From Adiantum capillus-veneris (lineage: Eukaryota > Streptophyta > Polypodiopsida > Polypodiales > Pteridaceae): DNA of 64,000 nucleotides. Below the pieces are notes generated by a model that ran no database searches, had not been told where the DNA came from, and saw only the letters and a program-made list of their open reading frames with translations. Every line of letters begins with the position of its first letter. The first letter of the stretch is position 1. The stretch is from NCBI GenBank assembly GCA_014529385.2, contig CM043947.1, forward strand, positions 103,499,811 to 103,563,810. Reading direction: 5' to 3'. The translations under genes and the position numbers were made by a program. This document shows positions 34,717 to 44,604 of the stretch, piece after piece.

Positions 34717-36339
34717 TGTGAGCGGGATGGAAACACACACAACGCCTCTATAATGACCCGACACACACTCTTGGAAGGATATACACACACACTACGGGGC
34801 ACCACTCATCTTACACAACACACCTGGCCGAGACGGGGAACACACCTATGGAGTGAGAGGAGAGAGACTATCCGTTTGCCCATTCCACACAGAGAGGTAC
34901 ACACACATACACACACTCAAAAACTCAGCTCAAAAGAGGAGAATTCCTGATGTTTATATACAATTGAGCTTGGGCCAACACCAATGGGGCAAATAGCTCA
35001 CACAATATGGGTAAAATAAGCTAGATACAATCACAAACTGGAGCAGAAGCTTCGCTCATAGGAGAAACTTACACAGCCAAAACAGCAAAAAAACAGTGAG
35101 GAATTTGGAAAAATGGACAGCGCCATAGCGTCCAGAACGGCCCAAAACCCCAGTCTTCAATGTCAAAGTGCTCAAATCCGACCTCGGATGAGCAGTTTAC
35201 GGGCAAAACAGGCTCCAAAAACCCCAAAAACACATTTGCGGCTGTTCTTCCTCTCTTCTCCACGTTTTTTCTGGTCTTCTCTCTGGTTTTCAGTTCCCAC
35301 ACTTAGCTTTATTACTTGGGCACCCTTGGTCTTTTAGATGACCTCAAAAGGACCCCGAACAGGCCAAAAACTGACCTCGCAGTGCATAGTTGTCACCCTG
35401 CTACATCCATCCGCACACCTGGCACTCAACTTTTTCCAATAATGTATCCCGCCACCACGTAAAGTGGGCCCAAAATATGATCCTCATGATGACCTCTCTG
35501 CATAATTATCACAAGAAAACACCCACGTTGTGTCCGTACTTATCCACGTGCAAGTATTGACCCCATTCCACCTCCTGACGCCACTAGATGCCATCTGACG
35601 CACCTGCTTACCTCATGTCATCGGCCTGCGGATAGCTTCCTCGAGAAGTTTTATGCGCTACTAACTCCTCATTATTGTAGAAAAAACACACTGGTACTGG
35701 TGTGAAAATCGATGCACTATGTACATGATGTCCTACATGTACACATGTGGGGCCCACGTAACCAACTCGCTCTGGAAAATGGGCAATCCTTTATTCGATG
35801 CACCATGCATGTTTATGTACATATGCGCAATCCCTTGCTCCAAAAAGCTCCTGACATAATTTGCCAGATAGTTGTCACCCTGCTGCATCCATCCGCACAC
35901 CTGGCACTCTACTTTTTCCAATAATGCATCCCGCCACCACATGAAGTGGGCCCAAAAGATGATCCTCATGATGACCTCTCTGCATAATTATCACAAGAAA
36001 ACACCCACGTTGTGTCCGTACTCATCCACGTGCAAGTATTGACCCCATTCGACCTCCTGACGCCACTAGATGCCATCTGACGTACCTACTTACGTCATGT
36101 CGTCGGCCTGTGGATAGCTTCCTCGAGAAGTTTTACGTGCTACTAACTCCTCATTATAGAAAAAACACACTAGTACTGGTGATAGTGAAAATCGATGCAC
36201 TATGTACATGCTGTCCTACCTGTACACATGTGGGCCCCACGTAACCACCTGGCTCTGGAAAATGGGAAATCCTTTATTCGATGCACCATGCATGTTTATG
36301 TACATATGCACAATCCCTTGCTCCAAAAAACTCTTGACA
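34717..36339 (-). repeat. Element 2 right (5') LTR plus an extra partial LTR
   Basis: 34717-35856 is a full LTR equal to the left one. It is followed by TAATTTGCC, the same bases that adjoin the left LTR on its internal (polypurine tract) side. Then 35868-36339 repeats the last 471 bp of the LTR (copy at 35386-35856), ending CTCTTGACA at the target-site duplication. On the minus strand the order is therefore partial LTR, polypurine-tract scar, full LTR, primer site. A TATA-like GTATATAAACATC (minus) lies near 34950-34962. Confidence 0.85.
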
Positions 36340-36485
36340 CCGCGAATTGCGCAACCTTGTCATCTCGCTAACCCCGAGGCATCTTGCTACCCACGAGGCA
36401 TCCCGCTAACCGTGACGAAGAAAAGAGAGATGATAACCTTAGCTTAATCTTTTGCTAATCGCGAAATCATCTCGCTAACCGCGAG
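36340..36485. repeat. Tandem array of hairpin-forming CGCTAACCGCGA units
   Basis: At least five units of about 20-25 bp around a TCGC-TAACC-GCGA inverted repeat, with cores near 36365, 36384, 36407, 36453 and 36471, several followed by GGCATC or GGCAC. A sixth is split by element 2 (22511-22522 joined to 36340). Part of element 1. Confidence 0.75.
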
Positions 36486-36802
36486 GCACAAAAGATATTC
36501 TTCCAATAATATTTTCTTTAATTGATTCTTCAAACAGGATCAACCAACTCTTCATATCGCCAGTAACAAATTATCAAACAATAACAATTTAACAAACAAT
36601 GACAATTTATCAAACAGTTCTTTCACTAATCTATGAAAACATATGCTTGTCTCTTGTGATAGAATCACGTTTCTTGGACAGTTTAAGAGATTCTTTATGC
36701 TTGACTTCCCAAGTCAACATGAATAACAATGCAGAATTATAAATTTGTCTTACCAAATTAGCGACATGTTCTATTACCTCCCGTATTTAAGGTTGGACGA
36801 TT

Positions 36803-36928
36803 TCACCTTCTTTCGGAGTCGATACCTCCGCTTGAGATTGGAGTAGATGATATCTTCTTTTGCACCTTCCGTGAAGATGGAATGACATGACCATCCTTCG
36901 AGCTTCGGATCACTCGCTTCGGGGCCAT
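36803..36928 (-). CDS. Small unrecognised frame behind a TATA box, inside element 1
   Basis: Forty-one codons starting MAPKRVIRSSKDGHVIPSSR and ending at TGA. It is basic and Ser-rich. It is the first ATG after a TATA-box promoter and a pyrimidine-rich leader of about 170 bases. Past the stop the minus strand has GGGAG/GTAATAG, a splice-donor-like site, so it may be a first exon read in another frame. Function unknown. Confidence 0.35.
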   Translation of the reverse strand: MAPKRVIRSSKDGHVIPSSRKVQKKISSTPISSGGIDSERR

Positions 36929-37123
36929 CGTAACGAGGTAGAGAAAAGGGAAAGAGAGTCAAGAATCCGAAGGGCAACACGACAATGGTAGAGAAGACTT
37001 GGAGATGGAGATGGCTTGAAGGTAAGAGCTTGAGGGAAAGAAGGTAACTCCGATGTCAAGGCAAGAGAGCTTCCGCTTCTGAGAGTGTGTATCTGTGTCT
37101 CTTAAAAGTGAAGGGAGAGGGTC

Positions 37124-37133
37124 CTTTATATAG
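37124..37133 (-). promoter_or_regulatory. TATA box of an internal promoter in element 1
   Basis: The minus strand reads GAGCCTATATAAAGGACC, a textbook plant TATA box, followed by CTCTCCCTTCACTTTTAAG and a CT-rich leader. It lies in the interior of the retroelement, not in an LTR, so it suggests a second transcription unit or a captured promoter. Confidence 0.55.
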
Positions 37134-37565
37134 GCTCTCAAGGCTAGCTAAGAATAGAGGGAAGCAAAGAGAGATAAGTTTGCGTACGTTCGCGGCTCTA
37201 AAAAATAAAATAAAAAAGTCTTTTTTATTTATTTTGCGGACACAAAATCCAATGCGTGATTTCGGTTCTCCAATTTTAAAAGAAGCTTGGCTTCAAAGAC
37301 AAAAACTCTAAACTTAACTCCCTCCTCTTTCTTTCCTAAAAATACTCCTCCTTTCCTAAAATTGCTCTCTCTTTCCTAAAAGGTGAACTCTTATCTTTAT
37401 ATACAGTCTTGAGGCTTAAGTTTCCCATCAACCTATGGTTTTTAAGTGAATAAGGGTCATAATTCATAGTTCAAGAGTCCGATTTCCGATCCGATCGTTC
37501 CGTTGGAACGCTTTAAGACTTAACAAAATACAACCTTAAATATTTGTAAAGTAAATGAAATACTT

Positions 37566-38246
37566 TTATTGAAAAATGTTGGGTACATTACAAGTTGCAC
37601 CATCGCTTTCTTCAGAAGATGAAGAATTTGAGCAGGTGACCTCTTTCTTGCCTTGGTTATCTTTGTCCGCACCATCACTTTCTTCATAAGAGGAAGAGGA
37701 TGAAGAAGATGGAGAAGAGGATGACCTCTTTCTCGCCTTTTTCTTCTCTTGATTTTTGTCATCCCTCTTTGAATTATGGTGTGGAGAAGTGTACGATGGT
37801 CTTCTCCGTTTAGGAGGTGATGGAGAGCGTTCAGCCCGCCGTCTTCGTTGAGCCATCTCCGTCGAGGTGGCAGGAGACACACTTCTTTCTCGTTTCTTTG
37901 GTGGGGGCTCTTGAATTCTCCTTTGGGAAGGAGATGCATCATCAAGAAGAAAATTTTTGAGCCCTTTGTATGGATCCTCTTCTTCTTCCCAAATCGAAGA
38001 GAGGCCTCTTTTGGAAGTCTCGCAAGGAGGCTTCCTAGGTACTCTCTCTTCATGGTGGGGAGCTTAGAGAATCCCATGAGAACGTAGTCGCCTTTGCACT
38101 TCACTTTGGACGGATGGATTGTCCATGGCCTGTTGAAGCCTAGAAACAAGGTAGTTAACAAGCATAGGGGCATCATGAGTAGCCTACTCATTAGAAAAAT
38201 CAAAGCTATCAACATTAATTTCACTCTCTTTATAATTCTCAGCCAT
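37566..38246 (-). pseudogene. Element 1 gag-like protein, Ser/Arg-rich, two in-frame stops
   Basis: From ATG at 38246 the minus strand encodes MAENYKESEINVDSFDFSNE, a stop, then DAPMLVNYLVSRLQQAMDNP, a second stop, and then an open basic tail to 37566. The tail includes RRRRAERSPSPPKRRR, KKKARKRSSSSPSSSSSSSY and two EESDGA repeats. The SR-like composition is unusual for a plant gag but could serve RNA binding. Its position, about 0.4 kb after the primer site, is that of gag. No zinc knuckle is seen. Confidence 0.5.
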
Positions 38247-38249
38247 TCT

Positions 38250-38663
38250 AACAACTTTCGGTGTAGACTTCTTTTTGGTGTACTATGGCACTTCAAGCCC
38301 TAGTTGCTACTCCTCTTTACCCCTTTAGAAAAGCACTCAAGCTATTGTACCCGTGGCTCGAATACCATTAATTGCAAGAAATAGAAGAGAGGGTCTTTCA
38401 ACACCAAAACAGCACCGGCTCCAATCAAGCTTCTAATAGCTCAATAGTGATTAAGCCGTAGGCAAGTCCCGTAGGACTCCACTAGTAAGACCATAGCTCT
38501 CGATGGTGATGCCCCGTTATCTGCACCAAGGCAGACGCACTACAAGGCTGAAAAATCCATATTCTACTCACTCAATTGCAATTAATAATAACAACCATTT
38601 ATAGCTAACTTGAGGACCTCCCTTCTTGAGCAAGATAACAGAAACCTTGTGCTCTGATACCAA
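38250..38663 (-). promoter_or_regulatory. Element 1 leader and tRNA-Met-type primer site
   Basis: The minus strand reads TTGGTATCAGAGCACAAGG directly after the 5' LTR (+ coordinates 38651-38663), the standard initiator-tRNA-Met primer site. The rest is an untranslated leader. Confidence 0.88.
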
Positions 38664-39875
38664 TGTAACATTTAATGGCCTAGTAACTTGTGTGTAGAGA
38701 AAAATAACATGAACATAGTGAGCATTTCATTAGAATAGATTCCTAATGAGCATAACAAGAGTGCTTGGGTGGAGAGAGCAACAAAAATCATAACACCTAG
38801 TTAGATAGGCATGAACAATACTTCAAAAGAGAGAGAAATTAAGCTATTGACAACAGTTGAGGACCGGATTTACATGGAGCCGGTCCCCCCTCTAAAAGGC
38901 TTTGTATTATAGGTTTCCGCCATCAAGGGAGACATTTTACAATACAATTCTTTGTGTTCCTTCAATCACTATCCAATGAAATGAAGATGGAAGCTTCAAG
39001 CACTAAGCAAACACTTATAAAACACAACATCAAATCCCTCACGGTCTCAGACCCAAGACCTCATAGACCTTCAAGATGGTGAGAGCTAGCGGGGTATGAG
39101 AGTAGATTAAGAGGAAGAAGGAGTAATCTTACGAGAAAGAAATATATCTCTTCACATAATCACTCATAAAATCTTAGCATAGCTTAGTAATTAGCATGGT
39201 AGAGGAGATGAGCATGCATTGAAGCTTGGCTCTTGGTTGGATTTGCATCACAAAGCCAAGAGTTGTTGGTGTAGGCCTCCCTTCTCACAAGCTTGGAGTA
39301 GATGATGAGCTTTCCATTAAAGCTTGGTAAGGAGAGAGAGAGAGAGAGTCTTCTTGCTTCACACATGAGCTTTTGTGAGTGTGTAAGTGATAATGCCTTT
39401 ACAAATCAGCCCCCTCTCTCATCTTGGTTGACCCCTCTTGCTAATTCCTCCTGCTGGCTTCCCATTGGACCTTTCCAAGCTTTGCCAATAGGAATTAATA
39501 GGCATAAGTGATAGCCTTGTGACATGTGTCCCCCTTTCCCCTTTTGTGATAGCTTTAGGTAATTAAATAATGCAACTAAGCTCTCATTGGACCCCTTTGT
39601 CTTTTGGCCAACAGGAATCAGGCAAGCCATTGGGCTGTTGAATGCTCATTGGACCCCTTGGGAGACTATCCAATAGTTCTCTAGAGAGCTTAATTCTTAT
39701 TGGTTCTTTTATCAAGTGTTTTTAAATGAATTAAACTAAAAGTACTCTAGCCTAATTCCCATTGGTCCACCTGTATGGCCATCCAAGGATTTGAGTGCAC
39801 CTTGGGGGCAACTGGGCTAGGGAGCTGACATGTGTTCCTTATTCCCTTTGCGTAAAGGGACTTGCATGCGAGTGT

Positions 39876-39959
<84 letters not shown>

Positions 39960-40311
39960 CTCTCTCATCCCCTACTAAAAGGGCTCACCCCCATCAATCT
40001 AGGACCACTTAAAGACTTTTTTGTACACTCACAAAGCATCCAATTCCACTAAGCTTGACCATTTGGACTTACCTTTGAATTTTGGAACCTTAGCATTTTG
40101 GAAGCCTTAATGGGATGAACCCTAAGGTCTTTGGAGCCCATGGTTGCACATTGCTCTTTTGTAGATGGCCTCTCCTTTGGATCCCTATTGTGGCCGATCT
40201 GCCAGCTTAACCAATATTCTAGCTTTTTCTTCCCTGGCACTTACCCATGTCAAATGATCAGTTTCACATGAGAAAATCATTTTGAAGAATTAGATATTAG
40301 TTATTATGACA
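38664..40311 (-). repeat. Element 1 right (5') LTR
   Basis: About 1.65 kb, aligning end to end with 19381-21035. It contains a (GT)n run of about 80 bp at 39877-39957, the longest among the three family copies. Confidence 0.92.
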
Positions 40312-40495
40312 GTCTCTCGATGCAGAGATGCGCTTTCTTGAACTAGGGTGTCCCTAACCACCGGTTGAACCACACTTTGCTTGCAGGATTTGAGAGAATG
40401 GTGGAGCAGAGGACTTCCCACAGTGGAGGGTCTATCTTCCAATCCATGTGATCGGTGCTTCTTATCTACTTTTGTTTCTGCTTCATGTCTTACGA
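40312..40495 (-). pseudogene. Host gene, 5' part, split by element 1
   Basis: The minus strand is open from a CT-rich intron-like stretch to the insertion point, including VRHEAETKVDKKHRSHGLED and QSVVQPVVRDTLVQESASLH. Candidate splice acceptors are GGCACTAG near 40512 and TTCGTAAG near 40491, after a long polypyrimidine (CT)n. The last codons (CAT CGA GAG) join in frame with the part at 19380 if the element and one target-site copy are removed. Gene family not recognised. Confidence 0.6.
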
Positions 40496-40499
40496 AGAG

Positions 40500-40532
40500 A
40501 TCATGACAGCTAGTGCCATGTGTACGCCCAGG

Positions 40533-40591
<59 letters not shown>

Positions 40592-41050
40592 AGGACGTCT
40601 GCATGAGGGTACCAATGCGTGTAAAGCAGGAGACAACGAGGGAAAAAGAGGTAAGTAGGGGGATGGCGGCACAACTGAGAGAAAGAGAGAGTGAGACGTT
40701 CGACAACTGTGGTTGGCAAACATACAAATAAAAAAGACTGAGAGAGAGACAGCTGTGGTTAGCACCACTCCACATGGTTGAAAGTGGTAGGCGAGAAAGA
40801 TCGTTGCTGCGTGGTGGGCGAGTGAGGTGAGAGAGGGATTACGGCAGCAGCTAGTGCATGCGCGCATGCTGGGAATTGAGGTGGTGGGCGAGAGTGAGTA
40901 GCCAAGACAGTAAACAAGGGATAGAGATAAGTAGGTGAATGGCTGCATGAAAGCAAGACAGATTATAAATAATTTTTTAAAAAAAGTGGACAACACATGT
41001 ACTGCAGCAACGAGGGTATAGAGAAAGAGAGAGATACAATTGCATGCGCT
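40500..41050. other. CT/GA microsatellite and intron-like sequence
   Basis: (GA)n runs at 40536-40590 with one interruption, then degenerate GAGAGA-rich sequence. The long minus frame across it is an artefact of the repeat. If the host exon call is right, this is its upstream intron. Confidence 0.5.
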
Positions 41051-41054
41051 TGGC

Positions 41055-42121
41055 CTTGGCCTTGAGGTTCCGTCCAATCACAAGTGGCATGAATGTGCTA
41101 TGCGTCGTTTGGAAGCGGAAAAGAGAGCATATTATGCATTTGAGAACCTGTGTAATGCGGGAAACATCAAGTGTTGGGTTCTCAAGAAGTAGCTTTTTGA
41201 TGCATTGGTGACAGCGGTTCTTCTTTATGGAGTTGAAGAGTGGGGCGGGAGCATCTCAAAGTCCACTTGGAAAGAGTTTGAGAATGTCCAAAAGCATTTT
41301 CTTACAAAATTTCTCCAAGTTAAGACACAAATGCCATATATGCTCCTAATTCTTGAGTCGGAATCTCTTCTAATTGGGGTTATGGGCATGGAAAGGGTTG
41401 TGGAGTACATGATAAAGATGCGTCAAAACCCCTCATCAACTTCCCACAATTGCATGGGAAGCAAGTAAAAAAGTTCAAAAGACGCATAAAAGCAAGATCT
41501 TGAGCACGGGATGGATGCAAGACATAAAGAAGTGATTTGGGAGATGGGATGCATTACACTTGCTACAAGATGCTTCAATTGACTCCCAAGTGAATGAAGC
41601 TTTTCTACAACGCCAATGTATTACGGCTTGGGAGAAATCCGATGAGTCACGCTTCATACATTACACCACCCATATTGCCCCCAACTACAAAACCATGTTC
41701 TTCGTTGAAAGAGGAAACCATACTCACACTTACATGCTTAAGCATGTCCCCTTGTTGGTGATACGCACTATCGCAGCCATTCGGCTTAGCTCCCATTCCC
41801 TTTGATGTGAGACATGGCATTGGGGCAATGGAGAAGAGTCAAATCGACTGTGCACACTATGCTCACTACAAGTTCGAGACTCTGAGTACCACGCACTACT
41901 AGAGTGCTCAGCTTTTGGACATATCCAAACTTGCTTCTGTCACATTTTCAGCCATGACTTGGACCTACACACTTTCCTCTCCTAGCCACAATGTGGACTC
42001 TCCATTACAACTCTCATCACCACAATTTTGGAGCATCGAGAGTCGCTCATTAGCCATACACATACTACATCACATGTAACTTTGGTCCCATAGGTCATAT
42101 TTGACTTCGGAGGACGATAAT

Positions 42122-42125
<4 letters not shown>
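41055..42125 (+). pseudogene. LINE ORF2 3' end (type with LLYGVE motif)
   Basis: The plus strand encodes the segment after the polymerase of a non-LTR element: RRLEAEKRAYYAFENLCNAG near 41110, then LVTAVLLYGVEEWGGSISKS at 41205, and FENVQKHFLTKFLQVKTQMP. After a frame change come LQDASIDSQVNEAFLQRQCI and LCTLCSLQVRDSEYHALLEC near 41850, a CxxC...HxxxxC zinc-binding tail. A stop near 41190 and a frameshift near 41465 disable it. It is 5'-truncated, as usual for LINEs, and its 3' end runs into a (CT)n tract rather than poly-A. Confidence 0.75.

Positions 42126-42126
<1 letters not shown>

Positions 42127-42165
<39 letters not shown>
42127..42165. repeat. (CT)n tract at the LINE 3' end
   Basis: About 20 CT units directly after the presumed LINE terminus (CGATAATAAAAT). 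Some LINEs end in a microsatellite; this may be such a tail. Confidence 0.9.
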
Positions 42166-42168
<3 letters not shown>

Positions 42169-42283
42169 GCTAGTAGCACTTCTAGTTTCATTTAATATTG
42201 CTTTTGTACCAAACATGATATCAAATTCACCAGTTTGTGTCTCATAGGTCATTTTGGCCATTTGAAGACGTTAATATATTATT

Positions 42284-42727
42284 GCGAAAATTACCAAAAT
42301 ACCCCTCTAATTTGTGGAAATTCCCAAAATACCCCTCAGATTTCAAAAATTCCCAAAACACCCTTGTGTCTATTTTGGTTGGATTGATCAAGATTTTCTA
42401 ATCTTTATTCTTCTTTGACAATTGAAATCAATTTTTGAGTGCTTAGCATGTGACTTGTCAGAAATTATCCTCGAAAATAATGAAGCAATTCATTCCAAAG
42501 CCTACATAACCAACTTAAATTCTTTTTATAGCATCTTGTAATGATAGACAATCAATCTTCTTATGAAAACTACAAAAAAAATTATCTTTGGAGAAATTTA
42601 ATCTCACAACCTGGGGTTTTTTGGAAAATTTGGAAAATTTGGAGGGCATTTCGGAAATTTATGACAAAATAGTGGGGGTATTTTGGGAATTTTTTTCAAA
42701 GTAGATAGGTATTTTGGTAATTTTTGC
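42284..42727. mobile_element. Mutator-type MITE, copy 1
   Basis: 444 bp, non-coding, with long terminal inverted repeats: GCGAAAATTACCAAAATACC at the left against the complement of GGTATTTTGGTAATTTTTGC at the right, extended by internal ATTCCCAAAATACCCC repeats. It is bordered by a perfect 9-bp duplication TATATTATT (42275-42283 and 42728-42736). Nine-base duplications are the mark of Mutator-like elements. Confidence 0.85.
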
Positions 42728-42849
42728 TATATTATTTTGGCCTTGATCTTGAAGTTGATATATCATTTTGGCCTCAATCTAGCAGTTAACATATCATTTC
42801 GTTTCTTTCCCATGGCCATCAACTTCAACATTCTAAGGATCACCTAACC

Positions 42850-42909
<60 letters not shown>

Positions 42910-43066
42910 TGGGGATTGACTCATCTAGGTATATCTCACGTGGGGATTGACTCATCTGGGTATATCTCACGCCAGTTTCTCCAAATGGGTTTGACGCATG
43001 AGGTTGATCGAAGGAGTGGAACCGCCGTTCGATGTTGAACTGGGTTGGGCCTGCAAATCTCATCGT

Positions 43067-43153
<87 letters not shown>
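42850..43153. repeat. Compound microsatellites around a 31-bp duplication
   Basis: (CT)n(AC)n spans about 42853-42909. A 31-bp unit, TGGGGATTGACTCATCTRGG plus TATATCTCACG, stands twice in tandem at about 42910-42971. (CT)n(GT)n spans about 43070-43153. Confidence 0.9.
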
Positions 43154-43155
<2 letters not shown>

Positions 43156-43334
43156 GCCTCCTCGACATTTTGTCCTTTAAAACCACTTCCATTTGCACTT
43201 GCAAGCGATCGAAACACTCCATACGACAAGTTCAACGTATCTAAACTGGCTTCCTGATGTAATGTCATGTGACTTTAATTTCCAGTACGGTTCGAGAAAT
43301 ATGCATCTCAGCTTAATACCGTGCATATAAATTA

Positions 43335-43791
43335 GGAAAAATTATCAAAATACCCCTCTAATTTGTGGAAATTCCCAAAATATCTTTGTATCTATTTTTG
43401 TCAGATTGTTCAAGATTTTCTAATCTTTATTCCTTTTGACAATTGAGATTCGTTTTTGAGTGCCTAGCATGTAATTTATCACATATTACCTCGCAAAAAA
43501 AAGACAATTATGTCTAAAAATAATGAAGCGATTCATTTCCAAAGCCTATATAACCAACTCAAGTTCTAGTTTTAGCATCTTGCATTGATAGACAATAAGC
43601 CTTCTTATGAAAAGCTACAAATTTTTTTATATTTGAAGAAATTTAATCGCACAGCCAGGGGTATTTTGGAAACTTTAAAAATTTTGAAGGGCATTTTGGG
43701 GATTTGTGACAAAATAATGGGGGTATTTTTGAAATTCTAGAGGTATTCTGGGAATTTCCATAAATTAGAGGAGAATTTTGGTAATTTTCCC
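43335..43791. mobile_element. Mutator-type MITE, copy 2
   Basis: About 457 bp, alignable with copy 1 through its interior (TTGACAATTGAGATTCGTTT and so on). Terminal repeats GGAAAAATTATCAAAATACC and the complement of the right end agree over about 50 bp. The candidate 9-bp duplication TATAAATTA/TATAATCTA matches at seven of nine positions, so it is older than copy 1 or mutated. Confidence 0.75.
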
Positions 43792-44357
43792 TATAATCTA
43801 CTCACCGTTGTGACTTTTACAACAACAACCAAAAAAAAAAAAGATGGGACTACAAAATTATTTTGAGCTTCCACCTTGCAGAACGGACTACAAGAGGACC
43901 CAGAAACTGCCCGCCACCAAAAAGGGAGCTCATGTGATTAGAGGCTGTCCTCTTTTGACTTTGAATCGCATGCATTTTGTAGAAGTTTCTAAAAAAGACT
44001 AGCCTAACGAGGTTGCATATGTTTCAAGCTCTATATCGTTAGAAGGATGTAGCCCCTTTTGTGAATCTTCACATACACAATCGTGCATTGCATGATCGAG
44101 TCTTAGTCTTGAGAGCACATTAGCAAAATTCTTTTCAATTGTGCATAAGAGTATACTAAGTAGTGGAAATTTTTAAAGTGGGGCTTTCGCATGTCGCAAT
44201 CACAAGATCCTTATGATGCTAGGCAATGTAGGCATTCACAACTTGCCTTATGATATTGATGGGATATCTCTTCAGGCATTACGATGAGGAAGGGAGATAC
44301 CCAAACTCTCACTGCACACTTTTGAGGTGCAGCTAGTTTTTTGGGGTTGGGGTTTTT

Positions 44358-44359
<2 letters not shown>

Positions 44360-44402
<43 letters not shown>
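44360..44402. repeat. Poly-G tract of 43 bases
   Basis: The longest homopolymer of the window, followed by CGGGGGCGGGGGG. Strong G-quadruplex potential. Exact length is doubtful in any assembly. Confidence 0.85.
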
Positions 44403-44604
44403 CGGGGGCGGGGGGGCCACTCATAAATGTCAATCCCCCCTCTGTGTGGCCATACGCTAGCACACGCATGGTGGACCGTAGGAGGCTCTAATGATATAGA
44501 ACCTCCCACGTTTTGAATATGTCAACATGTGTGGTCCTTGACACTAAGTTCCACATGGAATCAAATGCCCAAGGATGGTGGGATCGACGACTAAGGGTGA
44601 TTGC

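Larger units (their letters stand above)
22523..36339 (-). mobile_element. Element 2: Tat-type Ty3/gypsy retrotransposon nested in element 1
   Basis: LTRs of about 1.14 kb lie at 22523-23664 and 34717-35856 (TGTGAGC to CTAACA or CTGACA), with an extra partial LTR to 36339. Flanking CCGC at 22519-22522 and 36340-36343 is a target-site duplication of four bases, five if the shared A is counted. Minus-strand order is LTR, primer site, gag, protease, reverse transcriptase, RNase H, second RNase H, integrase, purine tract, LTR. Excluding element 3 it is about 8.85 kb. Every pol segment carries stops or frameshifts, so it is immobile by itself. The second RNase H places it in the Tat lineage. Confidence 0.88.
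19381..40311 (-). mobile_element. Element 1: chromovirus (Ty3/gypsy) relic inserted in a host exon
   Basis: Two LTRs of about 1.65 kb (19381-21035 and 38664-40311) run TGTAACATTTAATGG to TTATTATGACA. The element lies on the minus strand. The primer-binding site TTGGTATCAGAGC (initiator tRNA-Met type) adjoins the right LTR, and a purine-rich tract (AAGAGAGAGG) adjoins the left. Flanks GCCTC (19376-19380) and GTCTC (40312-40316) match at four of five positions. After subtracting element 2, its length is about 7.1 kb, with only about 3.8 kb of internal sequence. It retains a gag-like gene with stops and the end of integrase with a chromodomain. Protease, reverse transcriptase and most of integrase are missing, so it is a deletion derivative. 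Confidence 0.85.

Noticed and set aside
35386-36339. Plain segmental duplication within the right LTR of element 2
   Set aside because: The TAATTTGCC scar comes from the 3' internal edge of the element, so a simple tandem duplication of LTR sequence does not explain it.
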